Below, in pieces: positions 15,901-24,873 of a stretch of 64,000 nucleotides of DNA (within the stretch, counting starts at the first letter, position 1; every line of letters begins with the position of its first letter). The notes under the pieces were generated by a model, which was given only the letters and a program-made list of their open reading frames with translations, made no database searches and was not told the origin of the DNA. The DNA comes from Aquabacter sp040049275 (GTDB lineage Bacteria > Pseudomonadota > Alphaproteobacteria > Rhizobiales > Xanthobacteraceae). The position numbers and the translations under genes are program-made. The stretch spans positions 310,001-374,000 of the forward strand of contig NZ_JBDZDT010000004.1 of assembly GCF_040049275.1 (NCBI RefSeq). The letters are read 5' to 3'.

Positions 15901-17264
15901 GCGCCGTAGCGCTCCGCCAGCAGCGCGTCGAGGGCGCGGATGGTCTGCGCCTCGCCGCCCTCGGGACGGCCGGGCCGGGAGGAGGGGTTCCAGGCATAGA
16001 TGTCGAGATGCAGCCAGGATTTCGCCGCTTCCACGAAGCGCGCGAGGAACAGGGCCGCCGTGATGGAGCCGGCGAAGCCGCCCGCGCCGGCATTGTTGAT
16101 GTCCGCCATCTTGGACTCCAGCATGGAGGCGTAGGGCTTCCAGAGCGGCATGCGCCAGAGCGGGTCGTTTTGCTCCAGCGCGTGGCGGGCGAGGTCGGCG
16201 GCGAGGGCGTCGTCGTCGGTATAAGCGGGCGGGAGCTGCGGGCCGAGGGCCACGCGGGCGGCGCCGGTCAGCGTCGCGAAGTCGATCATGAGGTCGGGCG
16301 CTTCCTCGTCCGCCAGCGCCAAAGCGTCGGCGAGCACGAGGCGGCCCTCGGCGTCCGTATTGCCGATCTCCACGGAGACGCCCTTGCGGCTCTGGAGGAT
16401 GTCGCTGGGCCGGAAGGCATCGCCGGCAATGGCATTCTCCACCGCCGGGATCAGCACCCGCAGGCGCACCTTCAGCTTTCGCGCCATGACCATGTGGGCG
16501 AGGCCCAGGGCATTGGCGGCGCCGCCCATGTCCTTCTTCATCAGCAGCATGCCGGAGGAGGGCTTGATGTCGAGCCCGCCGGTATCGAAGCACACGCCCT
16601 TGCCCACCAGCGTCACCTTGGGATGGGAGGGATCGCCCCAGGTGAAGTCGAGAAGCCGCGGCGCGCGCGTGGCGGCGCGGCCCACCGCGTGGATGAGCGG
16701 GAAATTCTGCGCGATCAGCGCCTCGCCTTCCACGGTGCGGAAGGCGGCGCCATGGTGGGCGGCCAGCGCCTGCGCGGCCTCTTCCAGCTCCGCCGGGCCC
16801 ATGTCGTTGGCCGGAGTGTTGACGAGGTCGCGCACCAGCGTCACGGCCGCGACGGTGCGGGCCAGATGCTCTGCGTCCTCGCTTTGGCCGAGCTGGAGCT
16901 GCGCGCTGCCATTGGCCTTCTTGGTGCGGTAGCGGTCGAAGCGGTAGGTGCCGAGGCCGAAGGCGAGGGCCGAGAGGGGATGGAAATTGCCTTCCAGGTG
17001 GAAGGTGCCTTCCGGAAGGAGGCCGGGCAGGACGCCAGCGGCGAAGGCATCGCCGCCATTGGCCGGCACGCCGAACAGAAAGCCCGCCAGTGTGCCGCCC
17101 GCGCCCGGCACGGGAAGGAGCTTGCCCGGCTCGCCCTTGAAGCCGGCGGCCGCGGCGAAGGCGCGGGCGGCGTCGGGCACATCAGGCCCCTCAAGGGTGG
17201 AAGGCGTGACACACCAGATGGGCAGGCTGGTCTCTGAGGCGGGGGCAAAGCTATCCGGCATCAT
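15897..17264 (-). CDS. Leucyl aminopeptidase family M17
   Basis: 455 residues. Two-metal aminopeptidase of the cytosol removing N-terminal residues from peptides. C-terminal catalytic domain has GKGVCFDTGG (about 221-230), KPSSGM (234-239), KKDMGGA (243-249) and the family signature NTDAEGRL (302-309). A less conserved N-terminal domain covers the first 150 residues. GAGGAG-type Shine-Dalgarno (GAGGAG) lies five bases before the ATG. It forms a two-gene operon with the NlpC/P60 hydrolase, overlapping by four bases, which suggests both act in degrading murein or dietary peptides. The CCTCGCG palindrome at 17270-17284 lies just upstream. Confidence 0.94.
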   Translation of the reverse strand: MMPDSFAPASETSLPIWCVTPSTLEGPDVPDAARAFAAAAGFKGEPGKLLPVPGAGGTLAGFLFGVPANGGDAFAAGVLPGLLPEGTFHLEGNFHPLSALAFGLGTYRFDRYRTKKANGSAQLQLGQSEDAEHLARTVAAVTLVRDLVNTPANDMGPAELEEAAQALAAHHGAAFRTVEGEALIAQNFPLIHAVGRAATRAPRLLDFTWGDPSHPKVTLVGKGVCFDTGGLDIKPSSGMLLMKKDMGGAANALGLAHMVMARKLKVRLRVLIPAVENAIAGDAFRPSDILQSRKGVSVEIGNTDAEGRLVLADALALADEEAPDLMIDFATLTGAARVALGPQLPPAYTDDDALAADLARHALEQNDPLWRMPLWKPYASMLESKMADINNAGAGGFAGSITAALFLARFVEAAKSWLHLDIYAWNPSSRPGRPEGGEAQTIRALDALLAERYGA

Positions 17265-17313
17265 GGTCTCCTCGCGTCGCGAGGTAGCACGCGCGCCGCG
17301 AAGCGGAAACTCT

Positions 17314-17778
17314 TCAGGCGAGGGCCGACATCAGCATGGACTGGGGAAACAGCAGGAGCCCCGCCCCCGCCAGCGCGACGCCATAGGGCAGGTTGGGCAG
17401 GAGGGCGGCGGCGTGCCGGGCGCGCAAGGTGGCGATGAGCACGAGGAGGACGCCGAGGGCCCCGCAGACCACGGCGAACAAGGGAAGCTGGCCGGGATCG
17501 AGCCACAGCGCCAAGGCTGCCGCGAGCTTGGCATCGCCGGCGCCGATGATGTCATGGGCGAACAGCGCGAAGCCGGCCGCGAGCGCGCCGCCCGCCAGCA
17601 CCAGCCGCGCACCGAGCTCCGGCACCGCGCCGAACGTCGCGAGGAGGCCGAAGCCCACGACGAGGATGAGGATGACAAGATTGGGGATGATGCGGCGGGT
17701 GAGGTCCGTGGCGATGGCGATGGACAGCGCCGCGGGGAAGAGACCCAGAACCAGGATATCGCCGAGGATCGTGCCCAT
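17314..17778 (-). CDS. cpaA: Prepilin peptidase CpaA-like (A24 family)
   Basis: 154 residues, about four to five helices. The two catalytic aspartates are visible: D25 in ATDLTRRIIPN and D82 in GAGDAKL, the GxGD motif of type IV prepilin peptidases. It should cleave the Flp pilin leader at the membrane. It follows the pilin gene with 18 bases between them, so they form an operon. The rest of a Tad/Cpa secretion system is not in this window, so the peptidase would have to serve a machine encoded elsewhere. Confidence 0.9.
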   Translation of the reverse strand: MGTILGDILVLGLFPAALSIAIATDLTRRIIPNLVILILVVGFGLLATFGAVPELGARLVLAGGALAAGFALFAHDIIGAGDAKLAAALALWLDPGQLPLFAVVCGALGVLLVLIATLRARHAAALLPNLPYGVALAGAGLLLFPQSMLMSALA

Positions 17779-17796
17779 GCCGGCCTCAGGCGCCGC

Positions 17797-17961
17797 TCAA
17801 TTGCCGGCGACGGCGCCGGCCGCCTTCAGCCGGGCCAAAGTGAAGCCGATCTGGGTGATCACGGTGACGATAGCGATGGACAGGCCCGCCGCAATAAGCC
17901 CGTATTCCAAGGCGGTGGAGCCTTGCTCTTCCTTCACGAAGCGGGTCAGCAGAACCTTCAT
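17797..17961 (-). CDS. Flp/Fap-type pilin
   Basis: 54 residues. Short basic leader MKVLLTRFVKEEQG, then STALEYGLIAAGLSIAIV, the Flp motif with Gly cleavage site, conserved Glu-Tyr and a hydrophobic helix. Start ATG 17961 has GAGGAA about seven bases upstream; the same frame stays open further upstream but gives no pilin leader. The mature pilin of about 40 residues would assemble into Flp fibres for adhesion. It is directly upstream of the CpaA-like peptidase gene. Typical Flp pilins end shortly after the helix, as here. Confidence 0.9.
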   Translation of the reverse strand: MKVLLTRFVKEEQGSTALEYGLIAAGLSIAIVTVITQIGFTLARLKAAGAVAGN

Positions 17962-18123
17962 CGCCCATTCCTCGGCCGGGTGGCTGTCTTTCGGCCATGT
18001 CCGGCCCCCCGCGGGCCTTGGACGAGGAGACGCTAGGGGCGAGCCCCTTGCGCACTGGTAAAGATTGGCGGGCGGAGGATGGGCGCCGCGATTCAGCGTG
18101 CCCAAAACGTTAACGCGGGCGGC

Positions 18124-19296
18124 TCACTCGCCCGCCTGCAAGGCAGCGCGGCGGGCCGTCCCGTCGAGGCTGGCGGAGAGCGCGCTCAGGCCGAGCGCCG
18201 CGGCCGCCAGCGCCGCGCCCACGAACGGTAGGTGCTGGTAGGCCATGCCGTGGGTGATGGCGACGGCGCCGATCCAGGCGCCGGCCGCATTGCCGAGATT
18301 GAAGGCGCCCTGGTTGAGGGTGGAGGCGAGGTTCGGCGCGGCAGCGGCCGTGTCCACCACGCGCAATTGCAGCAGCGGCACCAGCGCGAAGGCGAGCACG
18401 CCCCAGACGCCGAGGGTGGCCAGCGCCGGCACCATGGCGCCGCTGGCCGGCACGAACACGAGCAGCACGGCGATGAGCACCACCAGGGTCACCAGCAGCG
18501 AGGGCATGAGCTTCCAGTCCGCCAGCCGCCCGCCCAGCATGTTGCCGGCGGTGAGGCCGACGCCGAACAGAAGCAGCGCTCCGGTGATGATCTCCGGCGA
18601 AAGGCCGGCCGAGGCCGCGAGCAGCGGGGAAATATAGGTGAAGACGCTGAACAGGCTGGCCGAGCACAGGACGCTGATGACCATGGCGAGCAGGACCTGC
18701 ACATCGCCCATCACCCTGAACTCCGCCAGGATGCCGCTTCCCGTCATGGGCAGGCGCGAGGGCAGGAGCACGATGAGGGCCGCCAGGGCGCCGAGGCCGA
18801 TGACCGCCACGCCCCAGAAGGTGGCGCGCCAGCCAAGCCACTGGCCGAAGGCGGTGCCTGCCGGCACGCCCAGCACGTTGGCGAGCGTCAGCCCGGCGAA
18901 CATGAGGGCGATGGCCTGTGCCCGCCGGTTCTTCGGCACGAGGTCCGCCGCCACCACCGAGCCGATGCCGAAAAAGGCCGCGTGGCAGAAGGCGGTGACG
19001 ATGCGCGCGCCCATGAGCAGCCAATAGGAGGGCGAGAGGGCGCACAGGATGTTGCCGGCGATGAACAGGGCCATGAGGCCCACGAGCGTCGCCTTGCGCG
19101 GCAGCTTAGCGGTGAGGATGGCGAGCAGCGGCGCACCCACCACCACGCCGAGCGCGTAGCCCGTCACCAGCAGCCCGGCCGATGGGATCGACACGCCGAG
19201 GTCCCGCGCCACGTCGGGCAGCAGGCCCATCACCACGAATTCCGTGGTGCCGATGCCGAAGGCGGCAGCGGCGAGGGAAAGCAGCGAAAGCGGCAT
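18124..19296 (-). CDS. MFS efflux transporter (AraJ/YdhP-like, DHA1 type)
   Basis: 390 residues with 12 hydrophobic helices. The N-terminus (FGIGTTEFVVMGLLPDVA) and the loop ending RRAQAIALMFAGLTLANVLG match the DHA1 sugar/drug efflux group including AraJ, YdhP and PbuE. I took ATG 19296, which puts the first helix at the N-terminus; the frame extends another 72 codons upstream but overlaps the promoter region and the divergent gene. Substrate unknown. It is single and divergent from an alpha/beta hydrolase gene. Confidence 0.87.
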   Translation of the reverse strand: MPLSLLSLAAAAFGIGTTEFVVMGLLPDVARDLGVSIPSAGLLVTGYALGVVVGAPLLAILTAKLPRKATLVGLMALFIAGNILCALSPSYWLLMGARIVTAFCHAAFFGIGSVVAADLVPKNRRAQAIALMFAGLTLANVLGVPAGTAFGQWLGWRATFWGVAVIGLGALAALIVLLPSRLPMTGSGILAEFRVMGDVQVLLAMVISVLCSASLFSVFTYISPLLAASAGLSPEIITGALLLFGVGLTAGNMLGGRLADWKLMPSLLVTLVVLIAVLLVFVPASGAMVPALATLGVWGVLAFALVPLLQLRVVDTAAAAPNLASTLNQGAFNLGNAAGAWIGAVAITHGMAYQHLPFVGAALAAAALGLSALSASLDGTARRAALQAGE

Positions 19297-19450
19297 CGTG
19301 GACCTTGGATAGGCTGGGGTGATGAAGAGTGCAGTCTTTGTTGCGCTGCAGCAAGTGCGCGGCATGCAGCGCTGCCATGCACGTATGGACAGCGTGCGCG
19401 CCGGCCGCCTTTCTGCTTCTATGGCCGCGGTGGCGCTGAGGAGACGGGCT

Positions 19451-20656
19451 GTGGGCCAATTCTTCAAGGACGAGATGTTCGACGCCCAGTTCTTCCGGGC
19501 GTTGGGCCTCACCTATTATGGCGCGGCGGATATCGGCGAATGCCTTGCCCTCGCCAGCCGCATTCCGGACCGGGATGCGGAGCGCTGGTATGCGGAATGG
19601 ACCGCGCTCGCCGAGCGCATCTATGACGGCGGGCAGGCGAGCCTGGTTGCAGGCCACCGGGTGAGCGCCCGCGGCGCCTTCCTCCGCGCCTCCAATTATT
19701 TCCGCGCGTCCTACACCTTCCTGTTCGAGGCGCCACTCGATCCCCGCGCGGTGCGCGCCTATGAGCGGCAGGCGGAAGCCTTCGCCCGCGCCATGGCGCT
19801 CATGGACACGCCCGCCGAGACCGTGCGCATCCCCTTCGAGGGCACGACGCTGCGGGGCCATTTCTTCCAGCCCCACGCCACGGGCGGGCCGCGCCGCACC
19901 CTCATCATCACCAACGGCTATGACGGCACAGCGGAAGAAACCTTCTTCTATAGCGGCGCCGCAGCCCTCGCGCGGGACTATAACGTGCTGGTCTATGACG
20001 GGCCGGGCCAGGGCCATGCTTTGATCAAGGACGGGGTGAGGCTGCGCCCGGACTGGGAGGCGGTGGTGCGCCCCGTGATGGACTATATCCTCGCCCGGCC
20101 GGAGGTGGACCCGCAGCGCGTCGCCATGCTGGGCGTCAGCCTGGGCGGTTTCCTCGCCCCGCGCGGGGCGAGCGGGGAGCCGCGCCTCGCGGCGCTCGTG
20201 GCCGATCCCGGCCAGTATTCGGTCCTGGACGAGGGCCGGGTGCACCTGCCGCCCTGGATCGGCCGGCAGCTTCCCAACGGCAACCGGCTCATCCTCGCCT
20301 GGCTGGGGCGGATGCTGAACAAGCGCATGGCGGATGTCTCAGAGGGCTGGGCGCTGCGGCGCGGCCTTCTGGTCCACGGCTGCAAGACGCCTCTCGAGTA
20401 TCTGAAGCTGACGGCGGCCTACACCATGGAGGGCCACGCGCCGGACATTGCCTGCCCCACGATGATCTGCACCACGGAGGGCAATGGCGTCGGCCAGACG
20501 GCCCGGCACCTGTTCGACGCGCTCACCTGCGAGAAGCGCTTCCACGTCTTCACCGCCACCGAAGGCGCCGCCAGCCATTGCGAGGGCGGCGCCCGCTCGC
20601 TGTTCAACCGCGAGATGTTCGACTGGCTGGATACGGTGCTGGACCGGGTGGGGTAG
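19451..20656 (+). CDS. Alpha/beta hydrolase (acylaminoacyl-peptidase/pseudooxynicotine-hydrolase-like)
   Basis: 401 residues from GTG 19451 (GAGACGGG upstream); a reading from 19319 would add 44 unlikely residues. The N-terminal 120 residues form a helical cap, then the hydrolase core has ITNGYDGT, VYDGPGQG and the nucleophile elbow GVSLGG with Ser230. A His late in the chain (SHCEGG) can complete the triad. This layout is that of the 2,6-dihydroxypseudooxynicotine hydrolase/FrsA-like group, which cleaves C-C or ester bonds in small molecules. The real substrate is unknown. Divergent from the MFS exporter. Confidence 0.8.
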   Translation: MGQFFKDEMFDAQFFRALGLTYYGAADIGECLALASRIPDRDAERWYAEWTALAERIYDGGQASLVAGHRVSARGAFLRASNYFRASYTFLFEAPLDPRAVRAYERQAEAFARAMALMDTPAETVRIPFEGTTLRGHFFQPHATGGPRRTLIITNGYDGTAEETFFYSGAAALARDYNVLVYDGPGQGHALIKDGVRLRPDWEAVVRPVMDYILARPEVDPQRVAMLGVSLGGFLAPRGASGEPRLAALVADPGQYSVLDEGRVHLPPWIGRQLPNGNRLILAWLGRMLNKRMADVSEGWALRRGLLVHGCKTPLEYLKLTAAYTMEGHAPDIACPTMICTTEGNGVGQTARHLFDALTCEKRFHVFTATEGAASHCEGGARSLFNREMFDWLDTVLDRVG

Positions 20657-20678
20657 GGCTTGGCGTCCCGCTGCGACT

Positions 20679-20802
20679 CCCTCTCCCGCTTGCGGGGGAG
20701 GGCAGGGGAGGGGGAAAGGGTGCTGTCTGAGAGGTGAGAGGACTGCTCCGTGTGGATCGGCCTCGGCCCCCTCCCTAACCCTCCCCCGCAAGCGGGAGAG
20801 GG
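20679..20802. repeat. Large inverted intergenic repeat (copy 1)
   Basis: The 24-base arm 20679-20702 is exactly complementary to 20779-20802, with imperfect extension toward the centre (20703-20714 against 20767-20778). The right 36 bases (20767-20802) are identical to 53805-53840, so this is a dispersed element. It sits between two convergent genes and could form a long hairpin that ends both transcripts. Confidence 0.85.
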
Positions 20803-20821
20803 AATTGTTCGGGGCGGTGGA

Positions 20822-22252
20822 TCACCGCACGATGATGTTCTTGAACTGCCAGGGGTCTTCCAGGTCCAAATCCTCGGGGAACAGCCGCACCCGCTCGGTC
20901 AGCGGCGTCCAGTCCGTATAGGTGCCGATCACCGGGCCGAGATAGGGGGTCTGGATCTGGAGGCAGCGGTGGAAGTCCATCTCGTCCGCCTCGACGATGC
21001 CCGCCTGCGGATTCTCCAGCGCCCACACCATGCCGGCGAGCACCGCGGAGGTCACCTGCATGCCGGTGGCGTTCTGGTAGGGCGCGAGCTCCCGAGTCTC
21101 CTCGATGGAGAGCTGCGAGCCGAACCAATAGGCATTCTTGGCGTGGCCGTAGATCAGCACGCCCAGCTCGTCGATGCCGTCGACGATCTCGTGCTCGTCC
21201 AGGATCTTCCAGCTGCTCTGCATGCGCCCGCCGGAGCCGAACATCTCGTGCAGCGAGAGCACGGCGTCGCCTGCCGGGTGGTAGGCGTAGTGGCAGGTGG
21301 GTCGGTAGATCACCTTGTCGCCATCCCGCACCGTCAGGTAGTCGGAGATGGAGATGGCCTCGTTATGGGTCACGAGGAAGCCGAACTGCGGCCCGGGGGT
21401 GGGCGTCCAGCTCCGCACGCGGGTGTCCGCGCCGGGGCGCATCAGATAGATGGCGGCGCCGCAGCCGGAGGCATGGGTGCGGCCATCAGGGGGAAGCTGC
21501 TTCTCGTGGGTGCCCCAGCCCAGTTCCGCCGGCTGGAGGCCTTCGGAGACGAAGCCTTCCACCGACCACGTGTTCACGAACACGTCGCGGGGCTTGGGGT
21601 TGCGGGCACGCTGGGTGTCGCGCTCGGCGATATGGATGCCCTTCACGCCCAAGGCGCGGGCGAACTGCGCCCATTCCTCGCGGCTCTTGGGCTCGGGCCG
21701 GTCGAGGCCGGTGTCGGCGGCGATGTTGAGCAGCGCCTGCTTCACGAACCAGGACACCATGCCCGGATTGGCGCCGCAGGTGGAGACGGCGGTGGGGCCG
21801 CCCGGCGAACGGCGGCGGGCATCCAGCAGGCCCTCGCGCAGCGCATAGTTGGAGCGCGCCTCGGGGCCCTTGCTGTCGTCGAAATAGAAGCCCTTCCAGG
21901 GCTCGATGACGGTGTCGATATAGAGGCAGCCGAGCTCGCGGCACAGCTCCATCACCGCCACGGAGGACACGTCCACGGAGAGGTTGACGCAGAAGCCCTG
22001 GCCCTTGCCGTTGGTGAGCAGCGGCGTGAGGAGGTCGCGGTAATTCTCCGCAGTCACATCGGACTGGATGTAGCGGATGCCGCGCGCGTCCAGCAGCTTG
22101 CGGTGCTCGTCCACGGGGTCGATGACCACGAAGCGGGAGAGATCGAAGTCGAAATGGCGCTCGATGAGGGGAAGGGTGCCCCGTCCGATCGACCCGAAGC
22201 CGATCATAACGATGGGGCCATCGATGGTCGCGTGAACCGGCCATTCGCTCAT
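20822..22252 (-). CDS. hss: Homospermidine synthase
   Basis: 476 residues from ATG 22252, close to the family's ~480. NAD-dependent enzyme that makes sym-homospermidine from two putrescines, or from putrescine and spermidine; homospermidine is a main polyamine in many Rhizobiales. Rossmann motif MIGFGSIGRG at about 16-25, followed by family-like stretches such as VVIDPVDEH, STCGANPGMVSWF and GTHEKQLP. Start chosen because it sits at the conserved N-terminus, with GAGGAG upstream. It stands alone between a repeat element and a divergent membrane-protein gene. Confidence 0.93.
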   Translation of the reverse strand: MSEWPVHATIDGPIVMIGFGSIGRGTLPLIERHFDFDLSRFVVIDPVDEHRKLLDARGIRYIQSDVTAENYRDLLTPLLTNGKGQGFCVNLSVDVSSVAVMELCRELGCLYIDTVIEPWKGFYFDDSKGPEARSNYALREGLLDARRRSPGGPTAVSTCGANPGMVSWFVKQALLNIAADTGLDRPEPKSREEWAQFARALGVKGIHIAERDTQRARNPKPRDVFVNTWSVEGFVSEGLQPAELGWGTHEKQLPPDGRTHASGCGAAIYLMRPGADTRVRSWTPTPGPQFGFLVTHNEAISISDYLTVRDGDKVIYRPTCHYAYHPAGDAVLSLHEMFGSGGRMQSSWKILDEHEIVDGIDELGVLIYGHAKNAYWFGSQLSIEETRELAPYQNATGMQVTSAVLAGMVWALENPQAGIVEADEMDFHRCLQIQTPYLGPVIGTYTDWTPLTERVRLFPEDLDLEDPWQFKNIIVR

Positions 22253-22464
22253 GATTGGGGATGCTCCTCGACAAAAAGTCACCGCTGGCGCGGGCGAGGG
22301 CACCATGCGGATGAGAGCAGGCTCAGTCAACCGCGCAGTGCTGCAAAAAGCAAAGCAGCAGAAGGCATTTGCGACATCAATCTGTCATGCGGACGTAACT
22401 GACAAAACCTTGTCATCCATCCTGCCGATCCTAGAGGATTGAGGTATTATGGTGGTGACATCCC

Positions 22465-23283
22465 ATGTTTCTTTTCGTCAACTGGGTCCGCACGCTTCCG
22501 CCACTGCAGGAGGTGTTCGCGCTCGCAGGCATGCTGGCTTTCTATGCCTGCCTCGTCATCATCGGCGTCCGCAGCATCCGCAAGCGGTTTCCCACGGCCT
22601 TTGCCGGTGTTTCCCCCATCATCATCGGGCCTCTGGGCACCATTTTCGGCCTGACCGCCGCGTTCCTTTGCGCGGATGTGTGGAGCAACCAGTCCGCCGC
22701 GTTGCAGGCGGTGAGCGATGAAGCACAGGTTCTGTCCCGGATCTGGACGGCCGCTGAAGCCCTGGATCCAGCCACGGCAGGGAAGGTGCAGGCAGGCGTC
22801 TCAGCCTATGCGGACCATATCGTCAATAAGGAGTGGCCGCTCCTGCGCCAGATGAGCGACCCTTACAATCCGGTGAGCCAGCAAGCGCGCGGCATGCTTC
22901 ACGACATCATCTTTCAGGCCACCCGGCCTCGGGCCGAAGGCGCCTTTGCCGGCAGCGCCGCTTTGCGGATTGAAGAGCTGGTGGGACAGGCATTCTCCCA
23001 CCACACCCACCGGCTGGTCATCGCGATGAACCATGTGGGCTTTATCAAGCTCTATCTGCCCCTTTTCCTCGGGCTGATGCTGATCCTGCTCGTGGCGGTC
23101 ATGCACTCTGCGGAGCTGAGGCTGCTGTGCGTCATGACCGTCAGCGCGACCCTGGTGGTTGCGCTCGTTCTGTGCGGCGTGGTGGCGAACAATGCGCCGT
23201 TCGAGAACGGCTGGCTGAAGGTGGATGCCGCCATCTTCTACAACATCAAGCGGGACCTGGCATCGCGTCCCGGTGGGCCTTGA
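22465..23283 (+). CDS. DUF4239-like membrane protein
   Basis: 272 residues with four hydrophobic helices: two near the N-terminus (about 15-35 and 50-70) and two near the C-terminus (about 195-215 and 220-240), separated by a soluble stretch. The pattern GPLGTIFGLTAAFLCADVW followed by a Glu/Ala-rich helix matches what I know of the DUF4239 (bestrophin-like) family. No enzymatic motif is visible. Divergent from homospermidine synthase with a 212-base shared upstream region; convergent with the PHB depolymerase gene. Function unknown. Confidence 0.7.
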   Translation: MFLFVNWVRTLPPLQEVFALAGMLAFYACLVIIGVRSIRKRFPTAFAGVSPIIIGPLGTIFGLTAAFLCADVWSNQSAALQAVSDEAQVLSRIWTAAEALDPATAGKVQAGVSAYADHIVNKEWPLLRQMSDPYNPVSQQARGMLHDIIFQATRPRAEGAFAGSAALRIEELVGQAFSHHTHRLVIAMNHVGFIKLYLPLFLGLMLILLVAVMHSAELRLLCVMTVSATLVVALVLCGVVANNAPFENGWLKVDAAIFYNIKRDLASRPGGP

Positions 23284-23312
23284 GGAGGCGACCCCTTCAG
23301 CTCTGACAGGCG

Positions 23313-24530
23313 TCAATCGCTGGCGAGGATGTGGTTCTTCACCAACGGATAGACTTGTCCCGCCCACTTCTTGCCGCTGAACACGCCGTAATGGCCGACG
23401 CCCGCCTGCATGTGGTGGCGCTTGCGGTGCGGCCGCAGGCTGGAGCAGATCTCCTGCGCCGCCACCGTCTGGCCGAGCGAGCAGATGTCGTCGCGCTCGC
23501 CTTCCACGGTGAGCAAAGCGGTGCGGCGGATGGCGCCGAAATCGATGGGATTGCCGCGATAGGTCAGCTCACCCTTGGGCAGGCGATATTCCTGGAACAC
23601 GTACTGGACGGTCTCCAGGTAGAATTCCGCCGCAAGGTCGAGCACCGCGAAATACTCGTCATAGAAGGTCTTGGCGGTCTTGGCCTTGTCGTCCTCGCCA
23701 TTGGCGAGGTTCTCGTAGAGCTCGAAATGCGCCTTCATGTGGCGGCTGAGATTCATGCTCACGAAGGCCGAGAGCTGGATGAAGCCGGGATAGACCCGCC
23801 GCCCGCTCCCCTCGAACCCCATGGGCACGGTGGAGATGAGGTTGCGCTCAAACCATTCGATGGGCTTCGACTGGGCGAGCTGGTTCACCTTGGTGGGGTT
23901 GATGCGGCAGTCGATGGGCCCCGCCATCAGCGTCATGGAGCGCGGCGTGGCGACGTTGCCTTCCTGCGCCATGACGGCGGCCGCCACCAGCGCCTGGACG
24001 CAGGGCTGGCACACGGCGATCAGGTGCGCGCCCGGCCCCAGCCATTCCAGGAACTTGATGACGTGCTCGACATAATCGTCGAAAGCGAACGGACCGTGCT
24101 CCAGGCTCACGTTCCGGGCATTGTGCCAGTCGGTGATGAAGACATCGTGGTCCGGCAGCAGCGTGCGCACCGTGCCCGCCAGCAGGGTCGCGAAATGGCC
24201 GGACAGGGGCGCCACCACGAGGACGCGCGGCTGGGGCACGTCCACGTCCTTCTTGAAATGCAGCAGGGTGCCAAAGGGCAGGCGGTAGGCGGCCTCCTCG
24301 GTCACCTCCACCTCCCGGTTCCCGACCGTGGTGGTGTTGATCTCGAACGGCGGGCGGCCGTGGCTCAGCCCGGCGCGCTCCACCATCTCATAGGCGGCGG
24401 CGAGATGCCGCGTGCCGGTGCCGTTGAACGCCGCCATGAGCGGGCTGTTCAGCATGCGCCGCGCCAGATGCGCACCGAAGCGCATCGGCTCCATCAGGTC
24501 GGCCTGGGTCTGATAGGCGAGGTACATCAT
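23313..24530 (-). CDS. phaZ: Intracellular polyhydroxyalkanoate (PHB) depolymerase
   Basis: 405 residues. Granule-associated depolymerase releasing 3-hydroxybutyrate from native PHB. The alpha/beta hydrolase core carries the lipase-box-like element IAVCQPCVQAL (about 171-181) in which a Cys takes the place of the usual nucleophilic Ser, as in Cupriavidus PhaZ1. A C-terminal GVGHYGVFSGKKW supplies the His. Length fits intracellular enzymes and there is no signal peptide. Start ATG 24530 is preceded by AGGA; a second ATG follows at once. The upstream 343 bases hold a TGCATTGCA element. Other storage-related genes are at 53.9 kb and 28 kb. Confidence 0.94.
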   Translation of the reverse strand: MMYLAYQTQADLMEPMRFGAHLARRMLNSPLMAAFNGTGTRHLAAAYEMVERAGLSHGRPPFEINTTTVGNREVEVTEEAAYRLPFGTLLHFKKDVDVPQPRVLVVAPLSGHFATLLAGTVRTLLPDHDVFITDWHNARNVSLEHGPFAFDDYVEHVIKFLEWLGPGAHLIAVCQPCVQALVAAAVMAQEGNVATPRSMTLMAGPIDCRINPTKVNQLAQSKPIEWFERNLISTVPMGFEGSGRRVYPGFIQLSAFVSMNLSRHMKAHFELYENLANGEDDKAKTAKTFYDEYFAVLDLAAEFYLETVQYVFQEYRLPKGELTYRGNPIDFGAIRRTALLTVEGERDDICSLGQTVAAQEICSSLRPHRKRHHMQAGVGHYGVFSGKKWAGQVYPLVKNHILASD

Positions 24531-24873
24531 GAGGTCCTGCGCCGGATGGTGGGCCTGGTCTTGAAGGCAGCAGAGCGCCGAATGGTCATCGCTAGGGTCC
24601 TGAGGCCGCGTCGTTCGTGCATCCTTCCCCCCTCGAAAGGCGCCCGCTGGTCCGCACAGGGGCCTTTTTAGCCCCTTCCCGCGACGTCCCGTTAAAAAAG
24701 GAGATCCGGCTGCAACCCCGGCCCAAACGTGCTAAGGTCTTGGTGCTGCGAGGTTTTTGCACCGTTTCCCGCGCCCGCTCGGTCATGCCCCTTGGCGAGA
24801 TATTGGAACGGGGGGTGGTGCATTGCAACACGCAACAGCTAAGATTGCCCGACGCCGCTCCGAAAAACCGGTG
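24531..24873. other. 343-base intergenic region between phaZ and a GST gene
   Basis: Divergent upstream region with no convincing gene. It contains A-tract TTAAAAAAGGAGATCC (near 24692) that looks like a ribosome-binding site but has no start codon in range, and TGCATTGCA (24819-24827) with CGCAACAG beside it. The latter has the TGC-N3-GCA form reported for PhaR operators, only a suggestion here. Confidence 0.4.

Noticed and set aside
15901..16593. Upstream extension of the NlpC/P60 frame
   Set aside because: It overlaps the M17 aminopeptidase coding region on the same strand in another frame; ATGA overlap at 15897-15900 marks the real start.
22253..22464. Leader ORF starting at ATG 22449 upstream of the DUF4239-like gene
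   Set aside because: It is in another frame to the main gene and composition is shadow-like. The GAGGT near it may serve the main start instead.
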